Counted from the stretch's first letter, positions 24,309-33,283 are shown. The stretch is 57,802 nt of DNA from Rhodospirillales bacterium (GCA_018662225.1 JABJGO010000077.1:1-57802), one strand, 5' to 3'. Notes: generated by a model from the letters alone, not told the origin. Program-made: numbers and translations.

Positions 24309-25963
24309 CAAGCATCATCGCAAGCCAGGCCACCGGCCTGTCCACAACCCCCGACTACTCAGTCACGTTTGAGCCGGTAGGCAAACACGTGGTGGGTAAA
24401 TTGTCCGGCGTTATTATCGTTGATTCGCACAACGCGCTTCAATTGAACGAGACTCGCCACGCGCCCACATATTACTTCCCCAAGGAAGACGTCAATATGG
24501 ATGCGTTGACCAGCACATCGCACCGGACCCACTGCCCGTTCAAAGGTGATGCCAGCTATTGGTCTGTGTCTGCGGGGGGGCGCATGCTTGAGAATATGGC
24601 GTGGGCTTACGAGACCCCTTATCCACAATTACCGGAACTGGAAGGTCGCATTGCCTTCTATACGAACAAGATGGATACGTGGCTGGAAGACGGGGTCCAA
24701 ACATCGCCGACAAGTGAAAGCGCAGACGATAATGTGCAGCCGAACCCGTTGGTACAGTGGGTTATATCTGAGGCTTGGGACGCCCCGACCAGCCGCGAGC
24801 TGACAGCGCGGCTTACTCGTCAACTGAACGAAATGGGCATGGCGATTTCGCGTGTGAATATTGTCATCCAGACGCTGCACCCGCTTATCGTGGCGACGTC
24901 CTATCGCTGGAAACAGGGTGAAGAGGGCGTCACGCGACTTGATGCGCCCTATGCATTGCGAGAGGAAACCGGCTACAACGCCAGCCCGTTCATTCCTATT
25001 TTCCGTGGCATGGGTGGGATCAGGCGCTGGATTGGTTCTGATGATGAAAACGACGATTTCCCGGTGCTGGCAGATTTACGGGCCACCGGGGTGACCGATT
25101 ATGTGGCCATGCCCATGCGGTTTTCTGATGGCCAGATAAACGCGGTAACCCTGGCCACAAATAACGCTGATGGATTTAGCACCGAGCACCTGGGGTGGGT
25201 GCATGAGATTATACCTGCTTTGAGCCGGTACTACGAAGTTCATTCCAAACGCCGCACAAGTAGTACGCTAATGCAAACGTTTCTTGGCCGGTATACCGGC
25301 CAACGAGTGCTGGACGGATTAATCCAGCGGGGCGACGGTGAAGATATTCATGCCGTGATTTGGTTTAGCGACCTGCGGAACTCTACGCCGATTGCTGAGA
25401 AGCTCGGCCGGGTGAGCTTCCTGAACTACCTGAACCGATTTTTTGATTGCATGGCTGGTGCTGTCATCGAAAACGAAGGCGAGGTGTTACGATTTATCGG
25501 TGATGCCGTCATGGCAATTTTTCCCATCACCCATCAGTCAGATGACAATTGCGAGCCTGGTGATGAGCGGATGGGAAGTTGTGCGGCCCGCGATGCTACC
25601 GCGCGTGCCGTCGCAGCCGCCCACGAAGCAACAAGGCGAATTCGTCTGGCGAACGAGCTATGTGAAGTGGAAGGCCTGCCCTGTATGGGGTATGGTATCG
25701 GTATGCATGTGGGGCATGTCACCTATGGCAACATTGGCACGGAAGACCGCCTCGAATTTACGGTTATTGGGTCGGCCGCCAATGAAGCTGCGCGGATTGA
25801 AAGTATGTCCAAAGAACTGGGACGTAACGTGATTGTGTCTCAGGCGTTTGAACAGACGTATGGCGGCGATGATCTGATCTCTCTCGGGGAACATAACTTG
25901 CGCGGCGTTAGTGAGGCGCAAACGATCTATACCCTGCAGCCTGATCCTGAAACAAATTCATAA
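24305..25963 (+). CDS. DUF427 - class III nucleotidyl cyclase fusion protein
   Basis: A 552-residue protein. Residues 20-112 form a DUF427 domain ('GVIIVDSHNALQLNETRHAPTYYF' region, then 'DVNMDALTSTSHRTHCPFKG' and 'AWAYETPYP'). A middle part (about 150-320) looks like a GAF-type sensor. The C-terminal class III cyclase domain (about 345-545) carries metal-binding D356 in 'WFSDLRNST' and D400 in 'RFIGDAVMAIFP', and the transition-state N493/R497 in 'GSAANEAARIES'. The two base-selecting positions are R396 and S490 rather than Lys and Asp, so cAMP versus cGMP cannot be called. The ATGA overlap with phaC implies coupled translation and a link to polymer storage. Confidence 0.85.
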   Translation: MTSIIASQATGLSTTPDYSVTFEPVGKHVVGKLSGVIIVDSHNALQLNETRHAPTYYFPKEDVNMDALTSTSHRTHCPFKGDASYWSVSAGGRMLENMAWAYETPYPQLPELEGRIAFYTNKMDTWLEDGVQTSPTSESADDNVQPNPLVQWVISEAWDAPTSRELTARLTRQLNEMGMAISRVNIVIQTLHPLIVATSYRWKQGEEGVTRLDAPYALREETGYNASPFIPIFRGMGGIRRWIGSDDENDDFPVLADLRATGVTDYVAMPMRFSDGQINAVTLATNNADGFSTEHLGWVHEIIPALSRYYEVHSKRRTSSTLMQTFLGRYTGQRVLDGLIQRGDGEDIHAVIWFSDLRNSTPIAEKLGRVSFLNYLNRFFDCMAGAVIENEGEVLRFIGDAVMAIFPITHQSDDNCEPGDERMGSCAARDATARAVAAAHEATRRIRLANELCEVEGLPCMGYGIGMHVGHVTYGNIGTEDRLEFTVIGSAANEAARIESMSKELGRNVIVSQAFEQTYGGDDLISLGEHNLRGVSEAQTIYTLQPDPETNS

Positions 25964-25992
25964 AAAAAGGGGTCAGCAAAAATACTGACCCC
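25962..25992 (-). terminator. rho-independent terminator of the binding-protein gene
   Basis: GGGGTCAG (25969-25976) and CTGACCCC (25985-25992) form a perfect 8-base stem. On the minus strand the stem is followed by a run of seven T, making a strong terminator for the gene ending at 26033. On the plus strand there is no T run, so it would serve the cyclase transcript poorly. Confidence 0.85.
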
Positions 25993-26032
25993 TCGATTGA
26001 GACTGCTTAGTGCTAAATAGGCAGTGGTGTTT

Positions 26033-27658
26033 TTAGCTATCGATCCAGGCGAACTCAGGGAATTCACAGGCACCTAAATCGCCAAGGGCAAGTTTGGGGA
26101 TACCCATAACGTTCGATGCCTTGCCATCAACGTTATTCCGATGCGCGGGAAGGATCACACCAGAACCGTCACGGACGATTTGCTGCATCTGGCACTGTAA
26201 TTCATGACGGTTTGCCGGGTCGGTTTCCGCCTTAGCCTTGGCCAGCAGGACGCCCATGCGTTCATCCTTCCACCAGGTATCACTCCAAGGCGCATCCGGG
26301 TGGTAAGCGATGTCCAACATGATTGTCGCCGTTGGCCGCATGCTCCAGGCCGTGACATTCATAGGGGTTGTCTGCCATACAGATCCCCAGAAACCGTCTG
26401 TGGCCATTTTTTTGACCTGCAGATCAAAACCGATTTTAGAGCACTCGCGCTGCAACATCAAAACAGCATCGGTGACACCACTGGTGACCTCGGCCACATC
26501 AATCTGGGCAGACGTGATACCGGATTTCTTGATCAGGCTCTTGGCCTGATCAGGATCGTAAGCCTGAATGGGGATATCACTGCAGTGATCAACACCATAG
26601 GCGACGTTGATCGGATGGTCGTTACCGACGGTACCATGACCCTTCAACAGGGATTTAACGATCTTGTCGCGCCGCTGAAGCAGTTTCATAGCTTTGACAA
26701 AGTCCGGGTTGTTGCCAGGTGATTTTGTCGCATTCAGACAGATACCCATATATGAGCCAGACGGAATCGACATGATTTCGACACCATCTGTGGATTCGAC
26801 CTGTTTAATGGCTTTGGGGTCGATACTCGACGCAAGGTTCACATCTCCCGATAGCAATGCATTCACGCGGGCAATCGGGTCTGTGATCCCAAAGATTTCC
26901 ATGGAATCTACATTAGCGCCTTCACGCCAGTAGTTCTCGTTACGCACGTGGCTGGAACGAACACCGGGTTGGAATGATTCCAGTTTGAACGGGCCAGTAC
27001 CGGTCGGCAAACTGAAGTCCGTCGTTCCGTCCTTGACGATCTTGAATTGTTTTTCGCCCAGCACCGCAGCCAGATCAGAGTAGGGACTGTCGACAATGGC
27101 TTTGACTTCGTAGGGACCAACTTTCTTCCACTCAGTGACACCTGAAACCAGTGATTTCACGACAGATGTTGAGTCATCGCCGTAGTGGCGGTTCATGCTA
27201 TAGACAACGTCATCGGCGGTAAGCTTGCTACCGTCATGGAATGTTACATCTTTGCGCAGCTTGAACGACCATTCTGTCGCATCTGAATTGGCACTGAATT
27301 CTTCCGCAAGTTCTGGCTGCGGAACGAGATCATCCCTAAGTTGAATGAGGCTGTTGTAGGTGGCGCGGCCACGGCTGTAATCCGTTGCTGTGCCCGTGCC
27401 AATTGGGTCCATTGTATCGTCTGGTCCCTGAATATGGGTGGCGACCTTCAGATGCCCGCCCTTCTCTGGCGTTGCGGCCATCGCATCCGAAGCTGATATC
27501 ACAATGCTGCCAGCGGCGGCGATCGAGAAACCAGCCGCAGCCATCATTTGCATGGCATCACGGCGTGTTGCGCCACGATTCAGCGCGGATTTCAACGCGT
27601 CCTTTTCCGCCCCGGTGAGGCGGTCATAGGCGCTATTATCTTTTGCTTTGCTTGTCAT
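26033..27658 (-). CDS. ABC transporter substrate-binding protein, family 5 (peptide/nickel/opine type)
   Basis: About 541 residues. After a charged N-terminus, 'ATRRDAMQMMAAAGFSIAAAGS' is a twin-Arg-like export signal ending near 'SDAMAATPEKGG'. The SBP family 5 marks are 'WSFKLRKDVTFHDGSKLTADDVVYS' region and 'LPTGTGPFKLESFQPG'. It should capture oligopeptides or similar solutes in the periplasm. ATG 27658 is chosen for AGGGAGAAG just before it; the start at 27748 is unlikely. No permease or ATPase genes are adjacent, so it is an orphan or its partners lie elsewhere. Confidence 0.88.
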   Translation of the reverse strand: MTSKAKDNSAYDRLTGAEKDALKSALNRGATRRDAMQMMAAAGFSIAAAGSIVISASDAMAATPEKGGHLKVATHIQGPDDTMDPIGTGTATDYSRGRATYNSLIQLRDDLVPQPELAEEFSANSDATEWSFKLRKDVTFHDGSKLTADDVVYSMNRHYGDDSTSVVKSLVSGVTEWKKVGPYEVKAIVDSPYSDLAAVLGEKQFKIVKDGTTDFSLPTGTGPFKLESFQPGVRSSHVRNENYWREGANVDSMEIFGITDPIARVNALLSGDVNLASSIDPKAIKQVESTDGVEIMSIPSGSYMGICLNATKSPGNNPDFVKAMKLLQRRDKIVKSLLKGHGTVGNDHPINVAYGVDHCSDIPIQAYDPDQAKSLIKKSGITSAQIDVAEVTSGVTDAVLMLQRECSKIGFDLQVKKMATDGFWGSVWQTTPMNVTAWSMRPTATIMLDIAYHPDAPWSDTWWKDERMGVLLAKAKAETDPANRHELQCQMQQIVRDGSGVILPAHRNNVDGKASNVMGIPKLALGDLGACEFPEFAWIDS

Positions 27659-27770
27659 TGTTTGTCTTCTCCCTGTGTTGTGTTGTTCTTTGTGGCCCCA
27701 AATCAAGTGGCTTGGTACCACTCGTATTGACCGAGTGAATTTTATCACTGCCAGCTTGCCATATAAATGT

Positions 27771-27799
27771 ACTTATTCGACAGTTGGTGTCGAATAAGT
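27771..27799. promoter_or_regulatory. perfect 12-5-12 inverted repeat between divergent genes
   Basis: ACTTATTCGACA (27771-27782), loop GTTGG, TGTCGAATAAGT (27788-27799). The arms pair without mismatch. It lies 112 bases before the binding-protein gene and 93 before the phosphatase/kinase gene, with no T run on either strand, so an operator is more likely than a terminator. Confidence 0.6.
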
Positions 27800-27892
27800 C
27801 ACATCCATTAAGCCCATAATCTCACCAATGAGACGGCCAAAATCAATTTTCCCGACATTGCACCCTACGGCGCTTCCGGGCATAGTCGCACC

Positions 27893-29641
27893 ATGGCTCA
27901 CAGCGCACAGACAGGCTTGGAAGATGCTTCCCGCACGGCGACCAGCGACACGCTGGGCTTGTTGGCGGAAATGGGAAAGTTGTTCGTTTCCACAGGAGAT
28001 CTGGATGCATCGTTACAGTTGGCGGTGGCCCATATCACGGATTATGTGGGCGCGGCTGGTGGTGCTCTGTTTATGCTGGATGAGGCGGGGGAGACCCTCA
28101 CCTGTGAAGCTTGTTACGGGGAAACCGATATTACGGGCATGACGGTTGGTGCATCGCAAGGGGTGGTGGGGGCCTGTGTTCAGGCCGATACGGGCGAGAT
28201 TGTCCGCGATGTAAGCCAGGATGATCGTTTCCACAAGGGCGTGGATGAGAAGACCGGGTACACCACACTTTCCATTCTATGTGCGCCTATGAGCGTTAAG
28301 GATGTGAAAATCGGCGCTATCGAGCTGATCAACAAGCGCGACAACGACGGATTGTTTGAAGAGGCGGATCTGGCACTGTTATCTGCCCTGGCCAGTTCAG
28401 CAGGCCTTGCGATCATTAATGCCCGCATGGCCGAGCAGTTGGTCGAACAGGAGAAGCTTGCCCGTGAACTGGAATTGGCGGCCGAAATCCAGCGCTCGCT
28501 TTTGCCTGTCGGTGATGAAGGCCTACCCATCGCCGGTATCAATATCCCGGCTCGCACTGTATCCGGGGATTTTTTCGATTATTTCCAACTATCGGATGGC
28601 CGCATCGTCTTCAATTTGGGTGATGTATCCGGGAAAGGCATGAATGCCGCCTTGCTAATGGCCAAGACAGCCAGCCTGTTTCGGTGCCTGGGCAAAACCA
28701 TTGACCATCCGGGCCGTTTAATGGCGCGGGTCAACGAAGAGATTTGCGAAACGGCCACACGTGGCATGTTTGTGACCATGGTTGGCGGTATCTATGATCC
28801 AACCACGGGCCGGCTGCGTATTGCCAATGCGGGACACGAGCCACCGTTGCTACAGGGGTCAGACGGCCGTTTTCAGGATTTTCCTGCTGATGCCCCGCCG
28901 TTGGGTATTTCACCACTGGTGGTGCCTGAGAGCGGTTATCCAGTGGAAGATATCGACATGAATGGTGGCGCCTTTTACCTGTTCACCGATGGCCTGACGG
29001 AAGGCTACGTAGAAGGTGAGAGCGAATTAGGTGTGGATGGCGTATTGGCCTTGCTGGAGCATGGTCGAGATGACCTGATCCCAGAACGTATTGCCGCTGT
29101 GATTGGTGCAATTGAGCAGACCGAAGACACCGTCTTGCGGGATGACCTGACCATGTTGGGACTGGATGATTCAGCCGCCTTGCTGGAACGTGCCCGACTG
29201 GCCGAGGAACAGGAAGACGTGCCCCAGGCTGACGTCGTTCTGGCCACGGTATCGGTTCCTGCTGTCGCAAATCGGCTGAAACTGGTGCGGTCAGTTGTGG
29301 GTGACAGTGCCCGGTTGGCCGGTGTTATTGATGCCGCTATCCACGATGTGGTGTTAGCCGTTGATGAGGCCTGCCAGAATGTCATTCGGTATGCCTATAA
29401 AGGTTGCGACGATGGCGTGATCGAAGTTTCTATTGCCCATTGTGGCGATAATTTGGTGTTTGAGATTTCCGACGATGCAGATACGGTTGACCCAGACACC
29501 ATTAAGCCCCGTGACCTTGATGACATACGGCCGGGTGGGTTGGGTACGCACCTAATTCAGGAAATCATGGATCAGGTGGAATTTTTACCACGAAGCGCAG
29601 AAGGTGGTAATATCCTGAGAATGATAAAGAAGATTGGCTGA
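27893..29641 (+). CDS. GAF - PP2C phosphatase - HATPase kinase fusion (RsbU/RsbW-like)
   Basis: A 582-residue regulator joining both enzymes of a partner switch. GAF sensor (about 20-178), a short coiled linker ending in 'ELAAEIQRSLLP', SpoIIE/RsbU-type PP2C (about 215-425) with metal-binding Asp in 'VSGDFFDY', 'GDVSGKG', 'FTDGLTE' and 'RDDLT', and an HATPase_c_2 domain of anti-sigma-kinase type (about 455-582) with N box 'AVDEACQNVIRYAY' and 'PGGLGTHLIQE'. The phosphatase should remove, and the kinase add, a phosphate on the STAS protein encoded next. The gene starts an apparent operon with STAS, MlaE, MlaF, MlaD and a lipoprotein. No sigma factor is nearby. Confidence 0.88.
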   Translation: MAHSAQTGLEDASRTATSDTLGLLAEMGKLFVSTGDLDASLQLAVAHITDYVGAAGGALFMLDEAGETLTCEACYGETDITGMTVGASQGVVGACVQADTGEIVRDVSQDDRFHKGVDEKTGYTTLSILCAPMSVKDVKIGAIELINKRDNDGLFEEADLALLSALASSAGLAIINARMAEQLVEQEKLARELELAAEIQRSLLPVGDEGLPIAGINIPARTVSGDFFDYFQLSDGRIVFNLGDVSGKGMNAALLMAKTASLFRCLGKTIDHPGRLMARVNEEICETATRGMFVTMVGGIYDPTTGRLRIANAGHEPPLLQGSDGRFQDFPADAPPLGISPLVVPESGYPVEDIDMNGGAFYLFTDGLTEGYVEGESELGVDGVLALLEHGRDDLIPERIAAVIGAIEQTEDTVLRDDLTMLGLDDSAALLERARLAEEQEDVPQADVVLATVSVPAVANRLKLVRSVVGDSARLAGVIDAAIHDVVLAVDEACQNVIRYAYKGCDDGVIEVSIAHCGDNLVFEISDDADTVDPDTIKPRDLDDIRPGGLGTHLIQEIMDQVEFLPRSAEGGNILRMIKKIG

Positions 29642-29675
29642 CACAAGCCGACAATACGAAAAAGGAAGGCTGGAG

Positions 29676-30008
29676 ATGGAGTATTCAAAACGAGAAGAAA
29701 GTGGTGCGCAGGTCGTATCGTTTAAAGGCGATATCGATTTGCAAAGCTCGCCAGAGGTTCGCAAAGTCTTGATCAGCGCCGTGGACGAAGGTTCAACAGT
29801 TCTGGTGGATCTGTCGGGCGTCGATTACATCGACTCTTCCGGTGTGGCATCCATGGTGGAAAGTTTCCAGAACGCACGAAAGAAAAATCAGGAATACGTC
29901 CTGGTATCCGTGTCTGACGCTGCCATGCGCGTGTTGCAGCTTGCCCGCCTTGATAAAGTCTTCACGATCAGTGATAGCGTCGAAGATGCGCTCAAAGCGA
30001 CCGAATGA
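29676..30008 (+). CDS. STAS domain protein (RsbV/MlaB-like)
   Basis: A 110-residue single STAS domain. The phosphorylation loop reads V-D-Y-I-D53-S54-S55-G56; S54 is equivalent to the Ser phosphorylated in SpoIIAA and RsbV. 'GDIDLQSSPEVRKVL' is the usual N-terminal strand-helix unit. In Mla systems the STAS protein MlaB binds the ATPase MlaF; here the same slot is filled by a protein with a classical phosphorylatable loop. ATG 29676 with a GGAG just before it is the start; TTG 29634 overlaps the upstream stop. It stands 34 bases after the phosphatase/kinase gene and 21 before mlaE. Confidence 0.9.
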   Translation: MEYSKREESGAQVVSFKGDIDLQSSPEVRKVLISAVDEGSTVLVDLSGVDYIDSSGVASMVESFQNARKKNQEYVLVSVSDAAMRVLQLARLDKVFTISDSVEDALKATE

Positions 30009-30029
30009 AGTGTTTAGCAGGATAAATCA

Positions 30030-30845
30030 TTGAGCGAAACACCACCCAATCTATTCGTCCGAACCGCCGACAACGTGGGCCGCAAGACGCTTACAGGGAT
30101 CGAAGAGATCGGTAACGGCGCGACTATTATTGCCCAGAGCGTCTTCTGGCTATTTATGGGGCCGCGTTATGGGCAACCTGTTCGGGCAGGTTCCGTCGTG
30201 GTGCAGATGATGGAAGCGGGCATTTTTGCTATTCCTATTCTGGTTTTGCTGAACGCCGCCATCGGCGTCATGCTGGCAATTCAAAGCATCTATATGCTCA
30301 AGATTTTTGGCGCGGAAGCCCGTGTCACTGATGGCATCGGCTTTGTTATCGTGCGGGAATTCGGCCCCCTGATTACCGGTATTCTGATCGCAGGCCGCAC
30401 CGGGTCATCCCTGGCAGCACGGTTAGGCACCATGCGGATCAATCAGGAGTTGGACGCTCTTCATGTCATGGGAATCAACCCCGTGCGCTTCCTTGTGGTG
30501 CCCGCGTTGGTGGCAATGGTAATCATGGTGCCGTTGCTCACCTTTTTGTGCGATGTGGCTAGTTTGCTGGCTGCGGGTTTATACGTGCAGATCACCCTGG
30601 ATATTTCCCTTGCAGCCTTTTTTAATCAGGTCGTGGATGTGCTGAGCGTCGGCGACCTGATGCACGGTCTGGGCAAAAGCGTGTTGTTCGGTATCCTTAT
30701 TTGCATCATCGGCGTGGTTAATGGTGCGTCAGTCACCGGTGGCGCAGAAGGTGTTGGCAAGGTCACCACACGAGCCGTGGTTCAGGCTATTTCGGCTATC
30801 GTACTGACGGATATGTTGATTGTTTACATCGCGACGATTAGCTGA
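30030..30845 (+). CDS. mlaE: MlaE family ABC permease
   Basis: A 271-residue inner-membrane permease of the MlaE family with five to six membrane helices. 'GAEARVTDGIGFVIVREFGPLITGILIAGR' region and 'GSSLAARLGTMRINQELDAL' are highly characteristic. With MlaF and MlaD it forms a lipid (phospholipid) transporter between the membranes. The start is a TTG at 30030 with AGGA about 8 bases before it; no closer ATG is available. Confidence 0.93.
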   Translation: MSETPPNLFVRTADNVGRKTLTGIEEIGNGATIIAQSVFWLFMGPRYGQPVRAGSVVVQMMEAGIFAIPILVLLNAAIGVMLAIQSIYMLKIFGAEARVTDGIGFVIVREFGPLITGILIAGRTGSSLAARLGTMRINQELDALHVMGINPVRFLVVPALVAMVIMVPLLTFLCDVASLLAAGLYVQITLDISLAAFFNQVVDVLSVGDLMHGLGKSVLFGILICIIGVVNGASVTGGAEGVGKVTTRAVVQAISAIVLTDMLIVYIATIS

Positions 30846-30855
30846 GGGTTGAGAT

Positions 30856-31677
30856 ATGGCAGATGAAATCAAAAGCGTTATCGAGGTTCGTGATCTCGTG
30901 ACCCATTATGGCCCTCGGCAAATTCTGAACGGTATTACCATGGAAGTGCGTGAAGGCGAGATCATGGTGATTATGGGCGGGTCCGGGTCTGGTAAATCTA
31001 CGTTGCTCAGGCATTTGATGGCCTTGGAAGAAAAGACGTCAGGGACCATGACAATCCTGGGCCAAAACATTGATGAACTGAACATGCGCGAGATGTTTGA
31101 TCTGCGCAAAAAACTGGGTGTGGCGTTTCAGAGTGGCGCGTTGTTCAGTTCCATGACGGTAGGCGAGAACGTTATGCTGCCGTTGTTCGAACATACCAAG
31201 CTTGACCGCATGACTATGGATATTATGACCCGAATGAAGCTCGAGGTCGTGGAATTGGGCGAGTTTGAGAACCTGATGCCGGCTGAGCTTTCGGGCGGCA
31301 TGATCAAACGGGCAGCCTTTGCGCGGGCGTGCGTTATGGATCCCAAAATCCTGTTCTGTGACGAGCCGTCAGCGGGGCTTGATCCTGCGGTAGCGTCGGC
31401 ACTGGATGATTTGATCCTGCGACTGCGCGATGCGCTGGGCATGAGCATTGTCGTTGTGACCCATGAGCTGGATAGCGCCTTTAAGATTGCTGACCGCATG
31501 ACGGTGCTTGATCGGGGGGATATTTTGTTTATCGGCACACCTGAAGAAATTCGAAATTCGCCAAATGAGCGTATTCAGAAAATTCTCAACCGGGAACCGG
31601 ATAGTGACGATGTGGATATTGATGTTTACCTTAGGCGCCTTACGGGCGAAGACATGTACGGGGGCGCTGAGCTATGA
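30856..31677 (+). CDS. mlaF: MlaF family ABC ATPase
   Basis: A 273-residue ATPase: Walker A 'GGSGSGKST', Q loop 'VAFQSGALFSSMTV', signature 'LSGGMIKRAAFARA', Walker B 'ILFCDEPSAGLDP' and switch His in 'VVVTHELDSAF'. The Q-loop sequence with 'GALFSSMTVGENV' is specific for the MlaF/Ttg2A group. It powers MlaE and is the expected contact of the STAS protein. The stop overlaps the mlaD start (ATGA). Confidence 0.94.
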   Translation: MADEIKSVIEVRDLVTHYGPRQILNGITMEVREGEIMVIMGGSGSGKSTLLRHLMALEEKTSGTMTILGQNIDELNMREMFDLRKKLGVAFQSGALFSSMTVGENVMLPLFEHTKLDRMTMDIMTRMKLEVVELGEFENLMPAELSGGMIKRAAFARACVMDPKILFCDEPSAGLDPAVASALDDLILRLRDALGMSIVVVTHELDSAFKIADRMTVLDRGDILFIGTPEEIRNSPNERIQKILNREPDSDDVDIDVYLRRLTGEDMYGGAEL

Positions 31678-32669
31678 GAAGTAACAAGATCAATTATCTG
31701 GTTGTTGGCACCTTTGTGCTTTTAACCATTGGCGGACTGGTCGTGTCGATCGCCTGGTTGCTGGGGCAGACCGGACCGGTCGAGTCGTATCATGCCATTT
31801 ACCGCAATGTGACCGGGGTGAAATTTGGATCTCAGGTGTTCTATGAAGGGTACCCAATCGGCCAGATAACCGAGGTCGTGCCGGAAGAACGTGACGGGCG
31901 CATGGTGTTTCGTATTGATTTTGACGTGACCCAGGGTTGGCGTATCCCCAATGATTCTGTGGCCGAAGTGGGGGCTTCCAGTTTGCTGTCCGCGATCAGC
32001 CTGAACATATCGGCGGGACAGTCACAAACCGCCTTGAAACCGGGCGACCCAATCACAGCCATTGAGGCATCAAACCTGTTTGATGTGGTTGAGGGCGTCG
32101 CCGGAAAATTTGCCAATATGGCCGAAGAAGACATCAAGCCACTGTTAGCCAACCTGACCCGAGGCGGTGGCGTTCTAGCCGATTTGCTTGAAAATGATGG
32201 CGCTGCGATATTCGAACAGGCCCGTACATTGATTGAAATACTGTCGACAAGGGCCCCGGTGATTGTTGATCAGTTCGGGTTGTTTGCCGGTGATTTGGAA
32301 GATCTGGGCGAAAGTCTCAGCCGCTCCAGCGCGCAGATCAACGCGTTGGTCACAGACGAAAACCGCGAGATGCTGGAAGGCGTTCTGGCCAATCTGGATG
32401 AGGCCTCCGCCACGCTGGACAACCTGATGGTTGAAGGCAACATCATGATTGGTACGGCCAATGAGATTATGGAAAACAATGGCGAGGATGTAGAACAGGC
32501 CGTTAGCGACCTGCAACACACCGCCGCCACGCTGGCCCGCCATGTGGATTCCATTAATTTCCATCTGGATGGAACCGCCCGTAACATGTACGAATTCAGT
32601 CGTCAGATCAGGCAAAACCCCGGCTTGCTGCTGGGCGGAACGCCACCTGTCGATAACGCGTCAGAGTGA
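31674..32669 (+). CDS. mlaD: MlaD/MCE domain protein
   Basis: A 331-residue protein with one N-terminal membrane anchor (about 8-30) and a periplasmic MCE domain ('YRNVTGVKFGSQVFYEGYPIG' region to 'GDPITAIEA'). A long C-terminal tail (about 140-320) is rich in predicted helix with heptad-like Leu/Val, as in longer MCE proteins that build tunnels or needles. It binds lipid on the outer face of the inner membrane. The ATGA overlap with mlaF indicates coupled translation. Confidence 0.9.
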   Translation: MRSNKINYLVVGTFVLLTIGGLVVSIAWLLGQTGPVESYHAIYRNVTGVKFGSQVFYEGYPIGQITEVVPEERDGRMVFRIDFDVTQGWRIPNDSVAEVGASSLLSAISLNISAGQSQTALKPGDPITAIEASNLFDVVEGVAGKFANMAEEDIKPLLANLTRGGGVLADLLENDGAAIFEQARTLIEILSTRAPVIVDQFGLFAGDLEDLGESLSRSSAQINALVTDENREMLEGVLANLDEASATLDNLMVEGNIMIGTANEIMENNGEDVEQAVSDLQHTAATLARHVDSINFHLDGTARNMYEFSRQIRQNPGLLLGGTPPVDNASE

Positions 32670-32680
32670 GGATTACTGCC

Positions 32681-33283
32681 ATGACGATGATATCCATTCG
32701 CACAATCCTCCTGAACCTGACACTTGTGGTGCTGGTATCGGCCTGTACGGCACAACCGCCCGCGACCCAGGACCGATACTACCGGATCAGTGTGGGCCAG
32801 CCTTCAGCAGCCGGTACAATCTTGTCGGGAACGTTGGTGATGGAGCCATTTGTGGCCGAAGGTTTGGTCGCGGGGCGCGCCATCATCCACGTGGAAAGCG
32901 AGGACTCTACCAGTTTGCAGGAATACAATTATGATTTCTGGGCTGAACCACCGGGTATTATGATCCGTGATGAACTGATGGCCTACTTACGCGATGCGAA
33001 TGTGGCGGGCGCCATCGTCACGCCGGAGATGCGGGCGCAGGCAGACTATATTTTGTCTGGGCATGTGAGCCGCCTTGAAATGGTTCGCGGCCCAGAACCA
33101 AAGGCCTATGTTGAACTGGATATAGCCGTGACCAAAGACAGCAACGGTAAGGTCGTGATGGTGAAAAGCTACGGTCTCTCTGTCGCCGCCAGCGATGGCA
33201 CGGTCAAAGCCGGTGTCGCCGCCGCCAATCAAGGCATCGAGGCAATCTTTGAGCAGTTCCTGAAGGATTTGAATGGCGGTTGA
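32681..33283 (+). CDS. ABC-type transport auxiliary lipoprotein (PqiC/DUF330-like)
   Basis: About 200 residues with a lipoprotein signal whose lipobox is V-S-A-C near residue 22, so it is probably anchored in a membrane facing the periplasm. 'DRYYRISVGQPS' at the start of the mature part and 'ADYILSGHVSRLEM' match the ABC_trans_aux family that accompanies Pqi and some MCE systems. It takes the place of MlaA/MlaC, which are absent here. ATG 32681 follows a GAGG; the GTG 32666 overlapping mlaD is the alternative. Confidence 0.85.
   Translation: MTMISIRTILLNLTLVVLVSACTAQPPATQDRYYRISVGQPSAAGTILSGTLVMEPFVAEGLVAGRAIIHVESEDSTSLQEYNYDFWAEPPGIMIRDELMAYLRDANVAGAIVTPEMRAQADYILSGHVSRLEMVRGPEPKAYVELDIAVTKDSNGKVVMVKSYGLSVAASDGTVKAGVAAANQGIEAIFEQFLKDLNGG

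Noticed and set aside
25969-25992. Terminator of the cyclase gene on the plus strand
   Set aside because: The T run is on the minus strand side only, so it serves the binding-protein gene.
29676-30008. STAS protein as regulator of a general stress sigma factor
   Set aside because: No sigma factor or PhyR/NepR-type gene is in the window and the gene is locked into the Mla operon; kept as an alternative only.
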